A program made the position numbers and the translations under genes. Of a stretch of 34,508 bases of DNA, positions 21,864 to 30,797 are shown one piece after another. This stretch comes from Pseudomonas sp. PH1b (GTDB lineage Bacteria > Pseudomonadota > Gammaproteobacteria > Pseudomonadales > Pseudomonadaceae): NCBI RefSeq assembly GCF_000633395.1, contig NZ_AYMU01000034.1, positions 1-34,508 on the forward strand. The letters run 5' to 3'. How positions within the stretch are numbered: the stretch's first letter is position 1; every line of letters starts with the position of its first letter. Below the pieces are notes generated by a model that searched no databases, was not told where the DNA came from, and was given only the letters and a program-made list of their open reading frames with translations.

Positions 21864-21887
21864 ATCATTCCGAATGATAGTTACCTT
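21864..21887 (+). promoter_or_regulatory. MexT-box-like palindrome upstream of mexE
   Basis: ATCATTC-C-GAATGAT (21864-21878) is a near-perfect palindrome with the LysR-type T-N11-A. Read with its flank it gives ATCA-N5-AATGAT-N4-ACCTT. The known P. aeruginosa MexT box is ATCA-N5-GTCGAT-N4-ACYAT. The spacing is identical and most bases agree. It lies 77 bp before the mexE start. The mexT gene itself is not in the window. Apart from this site and the CopD-like promoter, nothing is seen in 21650-21963. Confidence 0.6.
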
Positions 21888-21963
21888 CGCTTCATTCGAT
21901 TCGTGAGATATCACCCTGCCGAGCATCATCCGCCCATCTCAAATTACCTTGGCGGATGTACCC

Positions 21964-23217
21964 ATGGACCAGTCAGTCAAACTCTTACGTTTTCCACTAG
22001 CCGTGCTTGCCGTGCTGGTGATGAGCGCTTGCGGCAAAGCCCCGGAAACCGCCTCCGCCCCACCCGCCGCCAAAGTCAGCGTGGCCAAGGTGCTGGAACA
22101 GCCGGTCAACGAATGGGATGAATTCACCGGGCGCCTGGAAGCGCCGGAAACCGTGGAAATCCGCCCGCGGGTCTCGGGCCAGATCGATCAGGTGGCCTTC
22201 ACCGAAGGCGCCCTGGTGAAGAAAGGCGACCTGCTGTTCCAGATCGACCCACGCCCCTTCCAGGCTGAAGTACGCCGCCTCGAAGCCCAACTGCAACAGG
22301 CCCGCGCCACCGCCACCCGCAGTGCCAACGAAGCCCAGCGTGGCCAGCGCCTGCTGACCAGCAACGCGATTTCCGCCGAACTGGCCGACACCCGCACCAG
22401 CGCCGCCCAGGAAGCCCGGGCCGGGGTCGATGCGATCCAGGCGCAACTGGATGTGGCCAAGCTCAACCTGAGCTTCACCCGGGTGGTGGCGCCCATCAGT
22501 GGCCGGGTCAGCCGCGCGCAGATCACCGCCGGCAACCTGGTGACCGCCGATGTCACCCCGCTCACCAGCCTGGTCTCCACCGACAAGGTCTACGCCTACT
22601 TCGACGCCGACGAGCGCGTGTACCTCAAGTACACCCAGCTCGCCCGCCAGGGTCAGCGCGGCCAGACCACCCCGGTGTACCTGGGCCTGTCCAATGAAGA
22701 AGGCCACCCGCACCTGGGGCAGATGAACTTCGTCGACAACCAGGTCAACCCCAAGACCGGCACCATCCGTGGCCGTGCGGTGTTCGACAACAACGACGGC
22801 AGCTACACCCCGGGCCTCTATGCACGCCTGAAACTGGTGGGCAGCGGCACCTACTCGGCAATGCTGATCAGCGATGAAGCCGTGGGCACCGACCTGGGCA
22901 AGAAGTTCGTACTGGTGATGGACGCCGACAACAAGCCGGCCTACCGCGCCGTGGAACTGGGGCCGAAGATCGAAGGCCTGCGCATCGTGCGCAACGGCTT
23001 GAGCAAGGACGACACCATCATCGTCAAGGGCTTGCAACGGGCACGTCCGGGCGCACCGGTCACGCCTGAAGTGATCCCCATGGCCAGCAAGGAAACCCTC
23101 GCCGCCCTGGCCCAACAACGCCAAGCGCTGGAAGCCAGCAACCTGCCGCAGGTCCCCCCTGCCAAAGGCGCTGCGGCTCCCGCCGTGAAACTCGCCGCTG
23201 CGACACCGCGCGGTTAA
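21964..23217 (+). CDS. mexE: RND efflux periplasmic adaptor MexE
   Basis: The 417-residue protein is the membrane-fusion partner linking MexF to OprN. It starts MDQSVKLLRFPLAVLAVLVM at 21964, with a lipobox MSAC (C23) anchoring it in the inner membrane. KAPETASAPPAAKVSVAKV and NEWDEFTGRLEAPETVEIRP match MexE closely. A lipoyl/barrel region and a helical hairpin (about 95-165) follow, then beta domains with FVDNQVNPKTGTIRGRAVFD. It leads the operon mexE-mexF-oprN; the gap to mexF is 15 bp. Confidence 0.95.
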   Translation: MDQSVKLLRFPLAVLAVLVMSACGKAPETASAPPAAKVSVAKVLEQPVNEWDEFTGRLEAPETVEIRPRVSGQIDQVAFTEGALVKKGDLLFQIDPRPFQAEVRRLEAQLQQARATATRSANEAQRGQRLLTSNAISAELADTRTSAAQEARAGVDAIQAQLDVAKLNLSFTRVVAPISGRVSRAQITAGNLVTADVTPLTSLVSTDKVYAYFDADERVYLKYTQLARQGQRGQTTPVYLGLSNEEGHPHLGQMNFVDNQVNPKTGTIRGRAVFDNNDGSYTPGLYARLKLVGSGTYSAMLISDEAVGTDLGKKFVLVMDADNKPAYRAVELGPKIEGLRIVRNGLSKDDTIIVKGLQRARPGAPVTPEVIPMASKETLAALAQQRQALEASNLPQVPPAKGAAAPAVKLAAATPRG

Positions 23218-23232
23218 GGGACGACTCTCAAG

Positions 23233-26200
23233 ATGAATTTTTCCCAGTTCTTCATATCCAGGCCGATCTTCGCCGCGGTGCTATCGCTGCTGATCCTGAT
23301 CGCCGGTGCCATCTCGCTGTTCCAGCTGCCCATCAGCGAATACCCGGAAGTGGTGCCGCCCACCGTGGTGGTGCGTGCCAACTTCCCGGGGGCCAACCCC
23401 AAGGTCATCGGTGAAACCGTGGCCGCGCCCCTGGAACAGGCGATCACCGGGGTCGAGAACATGCTCTACATGTCCTCGCAATCCACCGCTGACGGCAAGA
23501 TCACCCTGACCATCACCTTCGCCCTGGGCACCGACCTGGACAACGCCCAGGTGCAGGTACAGAACCGCGTGACCCGCACCCAGCCCAAGCTGCCGGAAGA
23601 AGTGACGCGCATTGGTATCACCGTGGACAAGGCCTCTCCGGACCTGACCATGGTGGTCCACCTGACCTCGCCGGACAAACGCTACGACATGCTCTACCTG
23701 TCCAACTACGCCCTGCTCAACATCAAGGATGAGCTGGCGCGCCTGGGCGGTGTCGGGGATGTGCAGCTGTTCGGCATGGGCGACTACTCGCTGCGGGTCT
23801 GGCTGGATCCGAACAAGACCGCCTCGCGCAACCTGACCGCCACCGACGTGGTCACCGCCATCCGTGAACAGAACCGCCAGGTCGCCGCCGGTGCCCTGGG
23901 CGCGCCGCCTGCGCCGACCGCCACCAGCTTCCAGCTGTCGGTCAACACCCAGGGCCGCCTGGTCACCGAGGAAGAGTTCGAGAACATCATCATCCGCTCC
24001 GGCGACGACGGTGAGATCACTCGCCTCAAGGACATCGCCCGCATCGAGCTGGGGTCGAGCCAGTACGCCTTGCGTTCGCTGCTCAACAACCAGCCGGCGG
24101 TGGCGATCCCGATCTTCCAGCGCCCGGGCTCCAACGCCATCGAGATCTCCAATGAAGTGCGGGCCAAGATGGCCGAACTGAAGAAGAGCTTCCCGCAGGG
24201 CATGGACTTCAGCATCGTCTACGACCCGACCATCTTCGTCCGTGGCTCCATCGAAGCGGTGGTGCACACCCTGTTCGAAGCGCTGATCCTGGTGGTGCTG
24301 GTAGTGATCCTGTTCCTGCAGACCTGGCGCGCCTCGATCATCCCGCTGGTCGCGGTACCGGTGTCGCTGATCGGCACCTTCGCGGTGATGCACCTGTTCG
24401 GCTTCTCGCTCAACGCCCTGTCGCTGTTCGGCCTGGTGCTGGCCATCGGCATCGTGGTGGACGACGCCATCGTGGTGGTGGAGAACGTCGAACGTAACAT
24501 CGGCCTGGGCCTGAACCCGGTGGAAGCCACCAAGCGCGCCATGCGTGAAGTGACCGGCCCGATCATCGCCACCGCCCTGGTGCTGTGCGCGGTGTTCGTA
24601 CCGGCGGCCTTCATCAGCGGCCTGACCGGGCAGTTCTACAAGCAGTTCGCCCTGACCATTGCCATCTCCACGGTGATCTCGGCCTTCAACTCCCTGACCC
24701 TGTCGCCGGCCCTGGCCGCGGTATTGCTCAAGGAACACCATGCACCCAAGGACCGCTTCTCGAAGATCCTCGACACGCTGCTGGGGGGCTGGCTGTTCAA
24801 GCCGTTCAACCGCTTCTTCGATCGCGCCAGCCATGGTTATGTCGGCACCGTGCGCCGGGTCATCCGCGGCAGCGGCATCGCCCTGTTCCTCTATGCAGGC
24901 CTGATGGTGCTGACCTGGTTCGGCTTCGCCCACACCCCGACCGGTTTCGTCCCGGCCCAGGACAAGCAGTACCTGGTGGCCTTCGCCCAACTGCCGGACG
25001 CCGCCAGCCTGGACCGCACCGAAGACGTGATCAAGCGCATGTCCGACATCGCCCTCAAGCAACCGGGCGTGGAAAGCGCGGTGGCCTTCCCTGGCCTGTC
25101 GATCAACGGTTTCACCAACAGCCCGAACAACGGCATCGTCTTCGTCACCCTGAAACCCTTCGACGAACGCAAGGACCCGAGCATGTCCGCCGGGGCCATC
25201 GCCGGTGCCCTGAACGGCAAGTACGCGGATATCCAGGACGCCTACATGGCGATCTTCCCACCGCCGCCGGTACAGGGCCTGGGAACCATCGGCGGCTTCC
25301 GCCTGCAAGTGGAGGACCGCAGCGGCCTGGGCTACGACGAGCTGTATAAAGAAGTGCAGAACGTCATCACCAAGAGCCGCAGCGTGCCGGAACTGGCCGG
25401 GCTGTTCACCAGCTACCAGGTCAACGTGCCCCAGGTCGATGCTGCCATCGACCGGGAAAAGGCCAAGACCCACGGCGTGGCGATCTCCGATATCTTCGAC
25501 ACCCTGCAGATCTACCTGGGTTCGCTGTATGCCAACGACTTCAACCGCTTTGGCCGCACCTACCAGGTCAACGTTCAGGCCGAGCAGCAGTTCCGTCTCG
25601 AACCCGAGCAGATCGGCCAGCTGAAAGTGCGCAACAACAAGGGCGAGATGATCCCCCTGGCGACCTTCATCAAGGTCAGCGACACCGCAGGCCCCGACCG
25701 CGTGATGCACTACAACGGTTTTGTCACCGCGGAAATCAACGGCGCAGCGGCCCCGGGCTACAGCTCCGGGCAGGCGGAAGCGGCGATCGAGAAACTGCTC
25801 AAGGAAGAACTGCCCAACGGCATGACCTACGAATGGACCGAGCTGACCTACCAGCAGATCCTGGCTGGTAACACCGCGCTGTTCGTCTTCCCGCTCTGCG
25901 TACTGCTGGCCTTCCTGGTGCTGGCCGCGCAATACGAGAGCTGGAGCCTGCCGCTGGCGGTGATCCTGATCGTGCCCATGACCCTGCTGTCGGCGATTAC
26001 CGGGGTGATCGTCTCCGGGGGCGACAACAACATCTTCACCCAGATCGGCCTGATCGTACTGGTGGGCCTGGCCTGCAAGAACGCGATCCTGATCGTCGAG
26101 TTCGCCAAGGACAAGCAAGAGGAAGGCCTCGACCCGCTGGCCGCGGTGCTGGAAGCCTGCCGCCTGCGTCTGCGGCCGATCCTGATGACCTCCTTCGCCT

Positions 26201-26412
26201 TCATCATGGGTGTGGTGCCCCTGGTGATCTCCAGCGGCGCCGGTGCGGAAATGCGTCACGCCATGGGTGTCGCGGTGTTCTCCGGGATGCTCGGGGTGAC
26301 CTTCTTCGGCCTGCTGCTGACCCCAGTGTTCTATGTACTGATCCGCAACTATGTGGAGCGCAGCGAGGCGCGCAAGGCCGCCCGCGCTCTGCAACTGGAG
26401 GCGCAACAATGA
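23233..26412 (+). CDS. mexF: RND multidrug efflux transporter MexF
   Basis: The 1059-residue inner-membrane pump is nearly identical in plan to P. aeruginosa MexF (1062 residues): 12 transmembrane helices and two large periplasmic loops. The proton relay is complete, with D410/D411 in GIVVDDAIVVVEN (helix 4) and K949 in GLACKNAILIVEF (helix 10). It begins MNFSQFFISRPIFAAVLSLL. In P. aeruginosa the pump exports chloramphenicol, fluoroquinolones, trimethoprim and quorum-sensing precursors; substrates here are inferred. It overlaps oprN by ATGA. Confidence 0.97.
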   Translation: MNFSQFFISRPIFAAVLSLLILIAGAISLFQLPISEYPEVVPPTVVVRANFPGANPKVIGETVAAPLEQAITGVENMLYMSSQSTADGKITLTITFALGTDLDNAQVQVQNRVTRTQPKLPEEVTRIGITVDKASPDLTMVVHLTSPDKRYDMLYLSNYALLNIKDELARLGGVGDVQLFGMGDYSLRVWLDPNKTASRNLTATDVVTAIREQNRQVAAGALGAPPAPTATSFQLSVNTQGRLVTEEEFENIIIRSGDDGEITRLKDIARIELGSSQYALRSLLNNQPAVAIPIFQRPGSNAIEISNEVRAKMAELKKSFPQGMDFSIVYDPTIFVRGSIEAVVHTLFEALILVVLVVILFLQTWRASIIPLVAVPVSLIGTFAVMHLFGFSLNALSLFGLVLAIGIVVDDAIVVVENVERNIGLGLNPVEATKRAMREVTGPIIATALVLCAVFVPAAFISGLTGQFYKQFALTIAISTVISAFNSLTLSPALAAVLLKEHHAPKDRFSKILDTLLGGWLFKPFNRFFDRASHGYVGTVRRVIRGSGIALFLYAGLMVLTWFGFAHTPTGFVPAQDKQYLVAFAQLPDAASLDRTEDVIKRMSDIALKQPGVESAVAFPGLSINGFTNSPNNGIVFVTLKPFDERKDPSMSAGAIAGALNGKYADIQDAYMAIFPPPPVQGLGTIGGFRLQVEDRSGLGYDELYKEVQNVITKSRSVPELAGLFTSYQVNVPQVDAAIDREKAKTHGVAISDIFDTLQIYLGSLYANDFNRFGRTYQVNVQAEQQFRLEPEQIGQLKVRNNKGEMIPLATFIKVSDTAGPDRVMHYNGFVTAEINGAAAPGYSSGQAEAAIEKLLKEELPNGMTYEWTELTYQQILAGNTALFVFPLCVLLAFLVLAAQYESWSLPLAVILIVPMTLLSAITGVIVSGGDNNIFTQIGLIVLVGLACKNAILIVEFAKDKQEEGLDPLAAVLEACRLRLRPILMTSFAFIMGVVPLVISSGAGAEMRHAMGVAVFSGMLGVTFFGLLLTPVFYVLIRNYVERSEARKAARALQLEAQQ

Positions 26413-27830
26413 GTTCCAAAGTGTTCCTGCCGAGCCTGCTGGTGCTGGCCCTGAGCGCCTGCGCCGTGGGCCCGGACTACCAGACCCCGACCACCGAGGC
26501 GGCGCACATCAGCGCCGCCACCGATGGCGCCGCCGGGCAGAAGAACTTCGACCGCGCACGTTTCGAAGGCATCTGGTGGCAGCAGTTCGACGACCCGACC
26601 CTCAACCAGTTGGTAACCCAGTCGCTGCAGGGCAACCGTGAACTGCGGGTGGCCTTTGCCCGACTGCGGGCCGCCCGGGCGATTCGCGATGACGCCAGCA
26701 ATGACGCCATGCCGACCATCACCAGCCGCGCCAGCAGCGACCTGGCCAAGGGGCAGATCCCCGGCCAGACCACCAAGCGGGTCAACAGCGAGCGCTACGA
26801 CCTGGGCCTGGACATGGCCTGGGAGCTGGACCTGTTCGGCCGCATCCAGCGCAACCTGGAAGCCACCGACGCCGACCAGCAGGCCGCCGAGGCCGACCTG
26901 TACCAGCTGCAGGTGACCATGATCGCCGAGCTGGTGGACGCCTACGGCCAACTGCGCGGTGCGCAACTGCGGGAAAAGATCGCCCTGGCCAACCTGAACA
27001 ACCAGCAGGAGTCGCGCAAGATCACCGAGAGCCTGCGCGACGCCGGGGTCGGCGACCAGCTCGACGTGGTCCGCGCCGATGCGCGCCTGGCCTCGGTGGA
27101 GGCCAGCGTGCCGCAACTGCAGGCGGAACAGGTGCGCCAGCGCAACCGTATCGCCACCTTGCTGGGCCAGCGCCCGGATCAGTTGAGCGTCGACCTGTCG
27201 CCGGCGCAGTTGCCGGCGATCGCCAAGGCCCTGCCCATTGGTGATCCGGGCGAACTGCTGCAACGGCGTCCGGACATCCTCAGTGCCGAACGCCAGCTGG
27301 CGGCAGCCACGGCGCGCATTGGCGTGGCCAAGGCCGACCTGTTTCCCAAGGTCAGCCTCAGCGGCTTCCTCGGCTTCACCGCCGGGCGCGGGTCGCAGAT
27401 CGGCTCCTCGGCGGCCAACGCCTGGGCCCTGGGCCCGAGCATCACCTGGGCAGCCTTCGACCTGGGCAGCGTCCGAGCCCGGCTGCGGGGTGCCAATGCC
27501 AACGCCGATGGCGCCCTGGCCAATTACGAACAGCAAGTGCTGCTGGCCCTGGAAGAGTCGGAAAACGCCTTCAGCGACTACGGCAAGCGCCAGCAACGGC
27601 TGATCTCCTTGATTCGCCAGAGCGAATCCAGCCGCGCCGCCGCCGACCTGGCCGAGATCCGCTACCGCGAAGGCACCGTGGACTTCCTGGTGCTGCTGGA
27701 CGCCCAGCGTGAGCGCCTGGCCGCCGAAGACAGCCAGGCCCAGGCCGAGGTCGACCAGTACCGCGGCATCGTCGCCATCTACAAGGCCCTCGGTGGCGGC
27801 TGGCAGCCGGACACGCTGGCCAGCAAGTAA
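26409..27830 (+). CDS. oprN: Outer-membrane efflux channel OprN
   Basis: The 473-residue TolC-like lipoprotein forms the outer-membrane exit of the MexEF pump. The signal ends in the lipobox LSAC (C18), followed by AVGPDYQTP, the usual start of the NodT/OprM family. Two repeats of the outer-membrane efflux domain follow (about 55-255 and 270-460), with long coiled helices (TVDFLVLLDAQRERLAAEDS in the second). P. aeruginosa OprN is 472 residues. The start overlaps the mexF stop. A strong terminator follows 46 bases after the gene. Confidence 0.95.
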   Translation: MSSKVFLPSLLVLALSACAVGPDYQTPTTEAAHISAATDGAAGQKNFDRARFEGIWWQQFDDPTLNQLVTQSLQGNRELRVAFARLRAARAIRDDASNDAMPTITSRASSDLAKGQIPGQTTKRVNSERYDLGLDMAWELDLFGRIQRNLEATDADQQAAEADLYQLQVTMIAELVDAYGQLRGAQLREKIALANLNNQQESRKITESLRDAGVGDQLDVVRADARLASVEASVPQLQAEQVRQRNRIATLLGQRPDQLSVDLSPAQLPAIAKALPIGDPGELLQRRPDILSAERQLAAATARIGVAKADLFPKVSLSGFLGFTAGRGSQIGSSAANAWALGPSITWAAFDLGSVRARLRGANANADGALANYEQQVLLALEESENAFSDYGKRQQRLISLIRQSESSRAAADLAEIRYREGTVDFLVLLDAQRERLAAEDSQAQAEVDQYRGIVAIYKALGGGWQPDTLASK

Positions 27831-27876
27831 GGATTTGCAACGAGCTCCTTTGGTTGGCCGCAACCAACCAATGTTT

Positions 27877-27912
27877 AGCCCCGTGGATCATTCGGTCGCG
27901 GGGCTTTTTTTT
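27877..27912 (+). terminator. Rho-independent terminator of mexEF-oprN
   Basis: AGCCCCG (27877-27883) pairs with CGGGGCT (27899-27905), and the second arm runs straight into eight T residues (27905-27912). A second small hairpin, TTGGTTG/CAACCAA (27850-27867), lies just before it. Confidence 0.92.
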
Positions 27913-27930
27913 GCTCGTCTCGCGGACGCC

Positions 27931-28523
27931 TTCGCCGGCAAATATCCACGCATTCCCTGCCAACCGTAGGCGCTGGCTTGCCAGCGAAGGCGCACGCCAG
28001 AACGCCACACGACTCAAGGCCCTCTTCGCCGGCAAGCCGGCTCCTACAAATCTCCCCACATTCCCTCTGCCAGCCGTAGGAGCTGGCTTGCCAGCGAAGG
28101 CGCCCGCCAGAACGCTACACGGCTCAAGCCCCTCTTCGCCGGCAAGCCGGCTCCTACAAATATCCACGCACTCCCTACCAACCGTAGGAGCTGGCTTGCC
28201 AGCGAACGCGCCCGCCAGAACGCTACACGACTCAAGGCCCTCTTCGCCGGCCAGCCGGCTCCTACAAATATCCGCACATTCCCTCTGCCAGCCGTAGGAG
28301 CTGGCTTGCCAGCGAAGGCGCCCGCCAGAACGCCACACGGCTCAAGGCCCTCTTCGCCGGCAAGCCGGCTCCTACAAATCTCCCCACATTCCCTCTGCCA
28401 GCCGTAGGAGCTGGCTTGCCAGCGAAGGCGTCCGCCAGAACACCACACGACTCAAGGCCCTCTTCGCCGGCAAGCCGGCTCCTACAAATATCCACACATT
28501 CCCTGCCAGCCGTAGGAGCTGGC
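27931..28523. repeat. Tandem array of REP doublets (REPIN-like), period about 109 bp
   Basis: The head sequence GTAGGAGCTGGCTTGCCAGC (a palindrome around GCTGGC/GCCAGC) begins at 27966, 28076, 28184, 28293, 28403 and 28512. Between them lies the inverted partner CGCCGGCAAGCCGGCTCCTA, whose GCTCCTAC ends at 28048, 28157, 28265, 28375 and 28485. So five doublets stand in tandem. The array opens with a partner missing 14 bases (27931-27940) and ends with a truncated head. Units vary by a few bases (CGCTGGC, CCAGCC). REP doublets in Pseudomonas are moved by RAYT proteins, none of which is encoded here. Confidence 0.93.
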
Positions 28524-28628
28524 GTGGTGATAGAGACCGTCGATCATGTAGTCGGGCATAGCGATTGGACAGGCCGCCGGCAGGCTCCTAATCTTCACCC
28601 GCCGTGTAGTCGCCCTGGCCCATCCCCG

Positions 28629-29528
28629 ATGATTGTCCGTCCCAAGCCCAACCTGATCAGCATCCTCTTCGCCCTCAAGGGTTCGATCGCCAAGCGCATT
28701 GCCTGGCGCTGCGCGCTGGTGACCCTGCTGGCCTCGGCCATCGTGCTGATAGAAACCCTGGAGCCGAGCTATTTCTCCAAGGTCAACGCCACGCCCTTCA
28801 CCCTGCTGGGGCTGTCGCTGTCGATCTTCATGAGCTTTCGCAACAACGCTTGCTACGACCGCTGGTGGGAAGGCCGCAAGCAACTTGGGCAACTGATCAT
28901 CGAAGTGCGTTCGCTGATCCGGGAAAGCCTGGTGATCGAGGGCAATCCGGAGCGCGAGGGCCTGCTGCGGGACCTGTGCGGTTTCGCCCACAGCCTGATC
29001 GCCCGCCTGCGCCATGAAGACGAGGCCGCCGCCCTGCGCCCCTGGGCCCAGGCCAGCCTCGACCCCGGCCACCCGAACCTCACCGATGCCCAGTTGCAGC
29101 GCATCGGCCAACGCTGTTCGCAATGGGCCGGGCAAGGGCTGATCAGTGAATGGCGCTACACCCAGCTGGAAACCCGGCTGGTCAGCCTGAGCCTGGTGCA
29201 GGCCTCCTGCGAGCGGATCCAGAACACCCCGCTGCCTTTTCCCTACACCCTGCTGCTGCACCGCACCATCTACCTGTTCTGCATCATCCTGCCATTCGCC
29301 ATGGCCGAGCCCCTGGGCTGGCTGGCGCCAATCTTCACCGCCATCATCAGCTACACCTTCCTGGGCCTGGACGAGATCGGCAACGATCTGGAAGACCCCT
29401 TTGGCTACGACGACAACGACCTGCCCTGCAGCGCCTTGCTGCGCGGGCTGGAGCGCGAAGTCCTGGCGGCCCTGGGGCAGTCTGAACTGCCACCGCCGCT
29501 GGCCCCGCAGGAATTCGTCCTGACCTGA
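28629..29528 (+). CDS. Bestrophin-family (UPF0187) membrane protein
   Basis: The 299-residue protein is a bacterial bestrophin homologue; such proteins form pentameric ion channels. It shows the family marks FMSFRNNACYDRWWEGRKQL (about 67-86) and IGNDLEDPFGYDDNDLP (about 250-266). Hydrophobic segments lie at about 28-43, 54-70, 208-226 and 230-246. The start MIVRPKPNLI at 28629 is preferred, since the frame upstream runs back into the REP array. What it conducts here is unknown. It stands alone between the array and the TPR gene. Nothing beyond the array's end is seen in 28524-28628. Confidence 0.9.
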   Translation: MIVRPKPNLISILFALKGSIAKRIAWRCALVTLLASAIVLIETLEPSYFSKVNATPFTLLGLSLSIFMSFRNNACYDRWWEGRKQLGQLIIEVRSLIRESLVIEGNPEREGLLRDLCGFAHSLIARLRHEDEAAALRPWAQASLDPGHPNLTDAQLQRIGQRCSQWAGQGLISEWRYTQLETRLVSLSLVQASCERIQNTPLPFPYTLLLHRTIYLFCIILPFAMAEPLGWLAPIFTAIISYTFLGLDEIGNDLEDPFGYDDNDLPCSALLRGLEREVLAALGQSELPPPLAPQEFVLT

Positions 29529-29589
29529 GCCGGGGTTTGACTCGGGCCGGTTCCTGACCGAAGCTTGCGCCTTCAAAAAGTCGTCAGCC

Positions 29590-30657
29590 ATGGATTCCTG
29601 CATGACCCAGCCCCGCCGCTACCTGCTGCTCAGCTTGCTTGTCGTCATCGTCCTGGCCCTCGCCTGGAGCTTCCTGCGCAGCAGCCCGCCAGCGGTTCCC
29701 GAGGCCATCAAGCACGGCTATGGCCAGGCCCTGGAAAAGGCCCGCGCCGGCCAGCCTGGTGCGGCACGGGTGCTCTATCAGCAGTTGGGGCGGCCCGACC
29801 TCAGCGACCAGCAGCGCATCCGCCTGCTGGCGGTATTGCCCAACTACCCCAGCCCCCAGGCCCTGAAACTGGCGGACGCCGACCTCCTGCACCCCTCGGC
29901 CGAGGTCCGCAAGGCGGCGATCAAGAGCGTGCTTGGCCTGGTGCCCAGCGGCCAGCGCAGCCTGCTCCTGGGCCCGTTGCTCGATGATCAAGAACAGAGC
30001 GTGCGCTTTGCCGCGGTGGATGCCCTGCTGGGGCTGTCGCCCGATGACCAGGGGCTGTACTTCGGCCCGTTGCAGCAGGTGATCGACGAGTACACCCAAG
30101 TGCTCAAGACCCAGGGCGACAACGTCGAGGCCCAGTACCAGCTGGCGCGCCTGTACCTGCACAACGCCGACTTGATCAAGGCCCAGCAGACCCTGGAACA
30201 GGCCTTGCGCCTGGCGCCGGACAACCTGCAGGCGGTGGTGCTGCAAATCGAAGTGCTGGACAAGCAGGGCCAGAGCGACGCCGCCCGCCAGTTGCTGGCC
30301 AAGCAGCTGCAGGCCCAGCAGGACTCGGCCTACCTGCAACATGCCCTGGGGCTCTGGTTGCTGCACCACGGCCAGGGGGAGTTCGCGCTGCTGGGCCTGT
30401 CCCGGGCGGTGGAGCTGGAACCCAACAACGCCGCCTACCGCTATGACCTGGCCACCACCCTGTACAGCGAGAAAGAACTGGAAGCCGCACAGAAGCAGCT
30501 GGAGGAAATCGTCCAGCGCCAGCCCTACAACCGCAAGGCACGGGTGCTGCTGATCAACTACTGGAAGGAAAGCGGCCAGTTGCAGAATGTCCAGGTGCTG
30601 CTGGCTCAGCTGGAACAGCAGAACCCCGATGACCCGGCGTTGCAGCAGGGGCTATAA
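29590..30657 (+). CDS. Membrane-anchored HEAT/TPR-repeat protein
   Basis: The 355-residue protein has one N-terminal transmembrane segment (about 11-29, LLLSLLVVIVLALAW). HEAT-like helices follow (about 78-135, with HPSAEVRKAAIKSVLGLVP and EQSVRFAAVDALLGL), then four or five TPR units (about 150-345, such as VEAQYQLARLYLHNADLIKA and AAYRYDLATTLYSEKELEAA). The repeats would sit in the periplasm as a protein scaffold. No partner is shown by the neighbours. Translation could start at 29590 or at the ATG at 29602; neither has a strong ribosome site. Confidence 0.82.
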   Translation: MDSCMTQPRRYLLLSLLVVIVLALAWSFLRSSPPAVPEAIKHGYGQALEKARAGQPGAARVLYQQLGRPDLSDQQRIRLLAVLPNYPSPQALKLADADLLHPSAEVRKAAIKSVLGLVPSGQRSLLLGPLLDDQEQSVRFAAVDALLGLSPDDQGLYFGPLQQVIDEYTQVLKTQGDNVEAQYQLARLYLHNADLIKAQQTLEQALRLAPDNLQAVVLQIEVLDKQGQSDAARQLLAKQLQAQQDSAYLQHALGLWLLHHGQGEFALLGLSRAVELEPNNAAYRYDLATTLYSEKELEAAQKQLEEIVQRQPYNRKARVLLINYWKESGQLQNVQVLLAQLEQQNPDDPALQQGL

Positions 30658-30797
30658 GCCCCCTGCGCCCTGCCCGCCAGCGCCCCCTGGATAAAAGGTT
30701 GAACCGCTTTCGCCGCCGACGGTCAAGTGAACAAGCAGCGATGGCAAAGCGTTCGCGCCGTCGCTGGCCAACTGGACCCATTGTGCGAGGGCATTGA

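Noticed and set aside
23281..26409. A 1042-codon open frame antisense to mexF
   Set aside because: It mirrors mexF in a GC-rich gene, where antisense frames stay open through codon bias; the product is low-complexity (Gly/His/Gln/Asp-rich) with no motif.
27854..28448. Open frames across the repeat array, repeating every 109 bp
   Set aside because: They arise from tandem REP units whose period and sequence keep several frames open; protein repeats such as AGEEGLE are translations of the palindromes.
27931..28523. CRISPR array
   Set aside because: Repeats are inverted pairs of REP palindromes, the intervening sequences are near-identical instead of unique, and no cas gene is present.
28524..28580. 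Short minus-strand reading frame MPDYMIDGLYHH next to the array
   Set aside because: It lacks a ribosome site and runs into the REP sequence; it may be the relic of a gene but is too short to judge.
30701..30727. ECF-type promoter GAACCG-N16-TCAAG before the KaiC-like gene
   Set aside because: It only loosely resembles AlgU/RpoE promoters, and such matches are frequent in GC-rich DNA; no second line of support.
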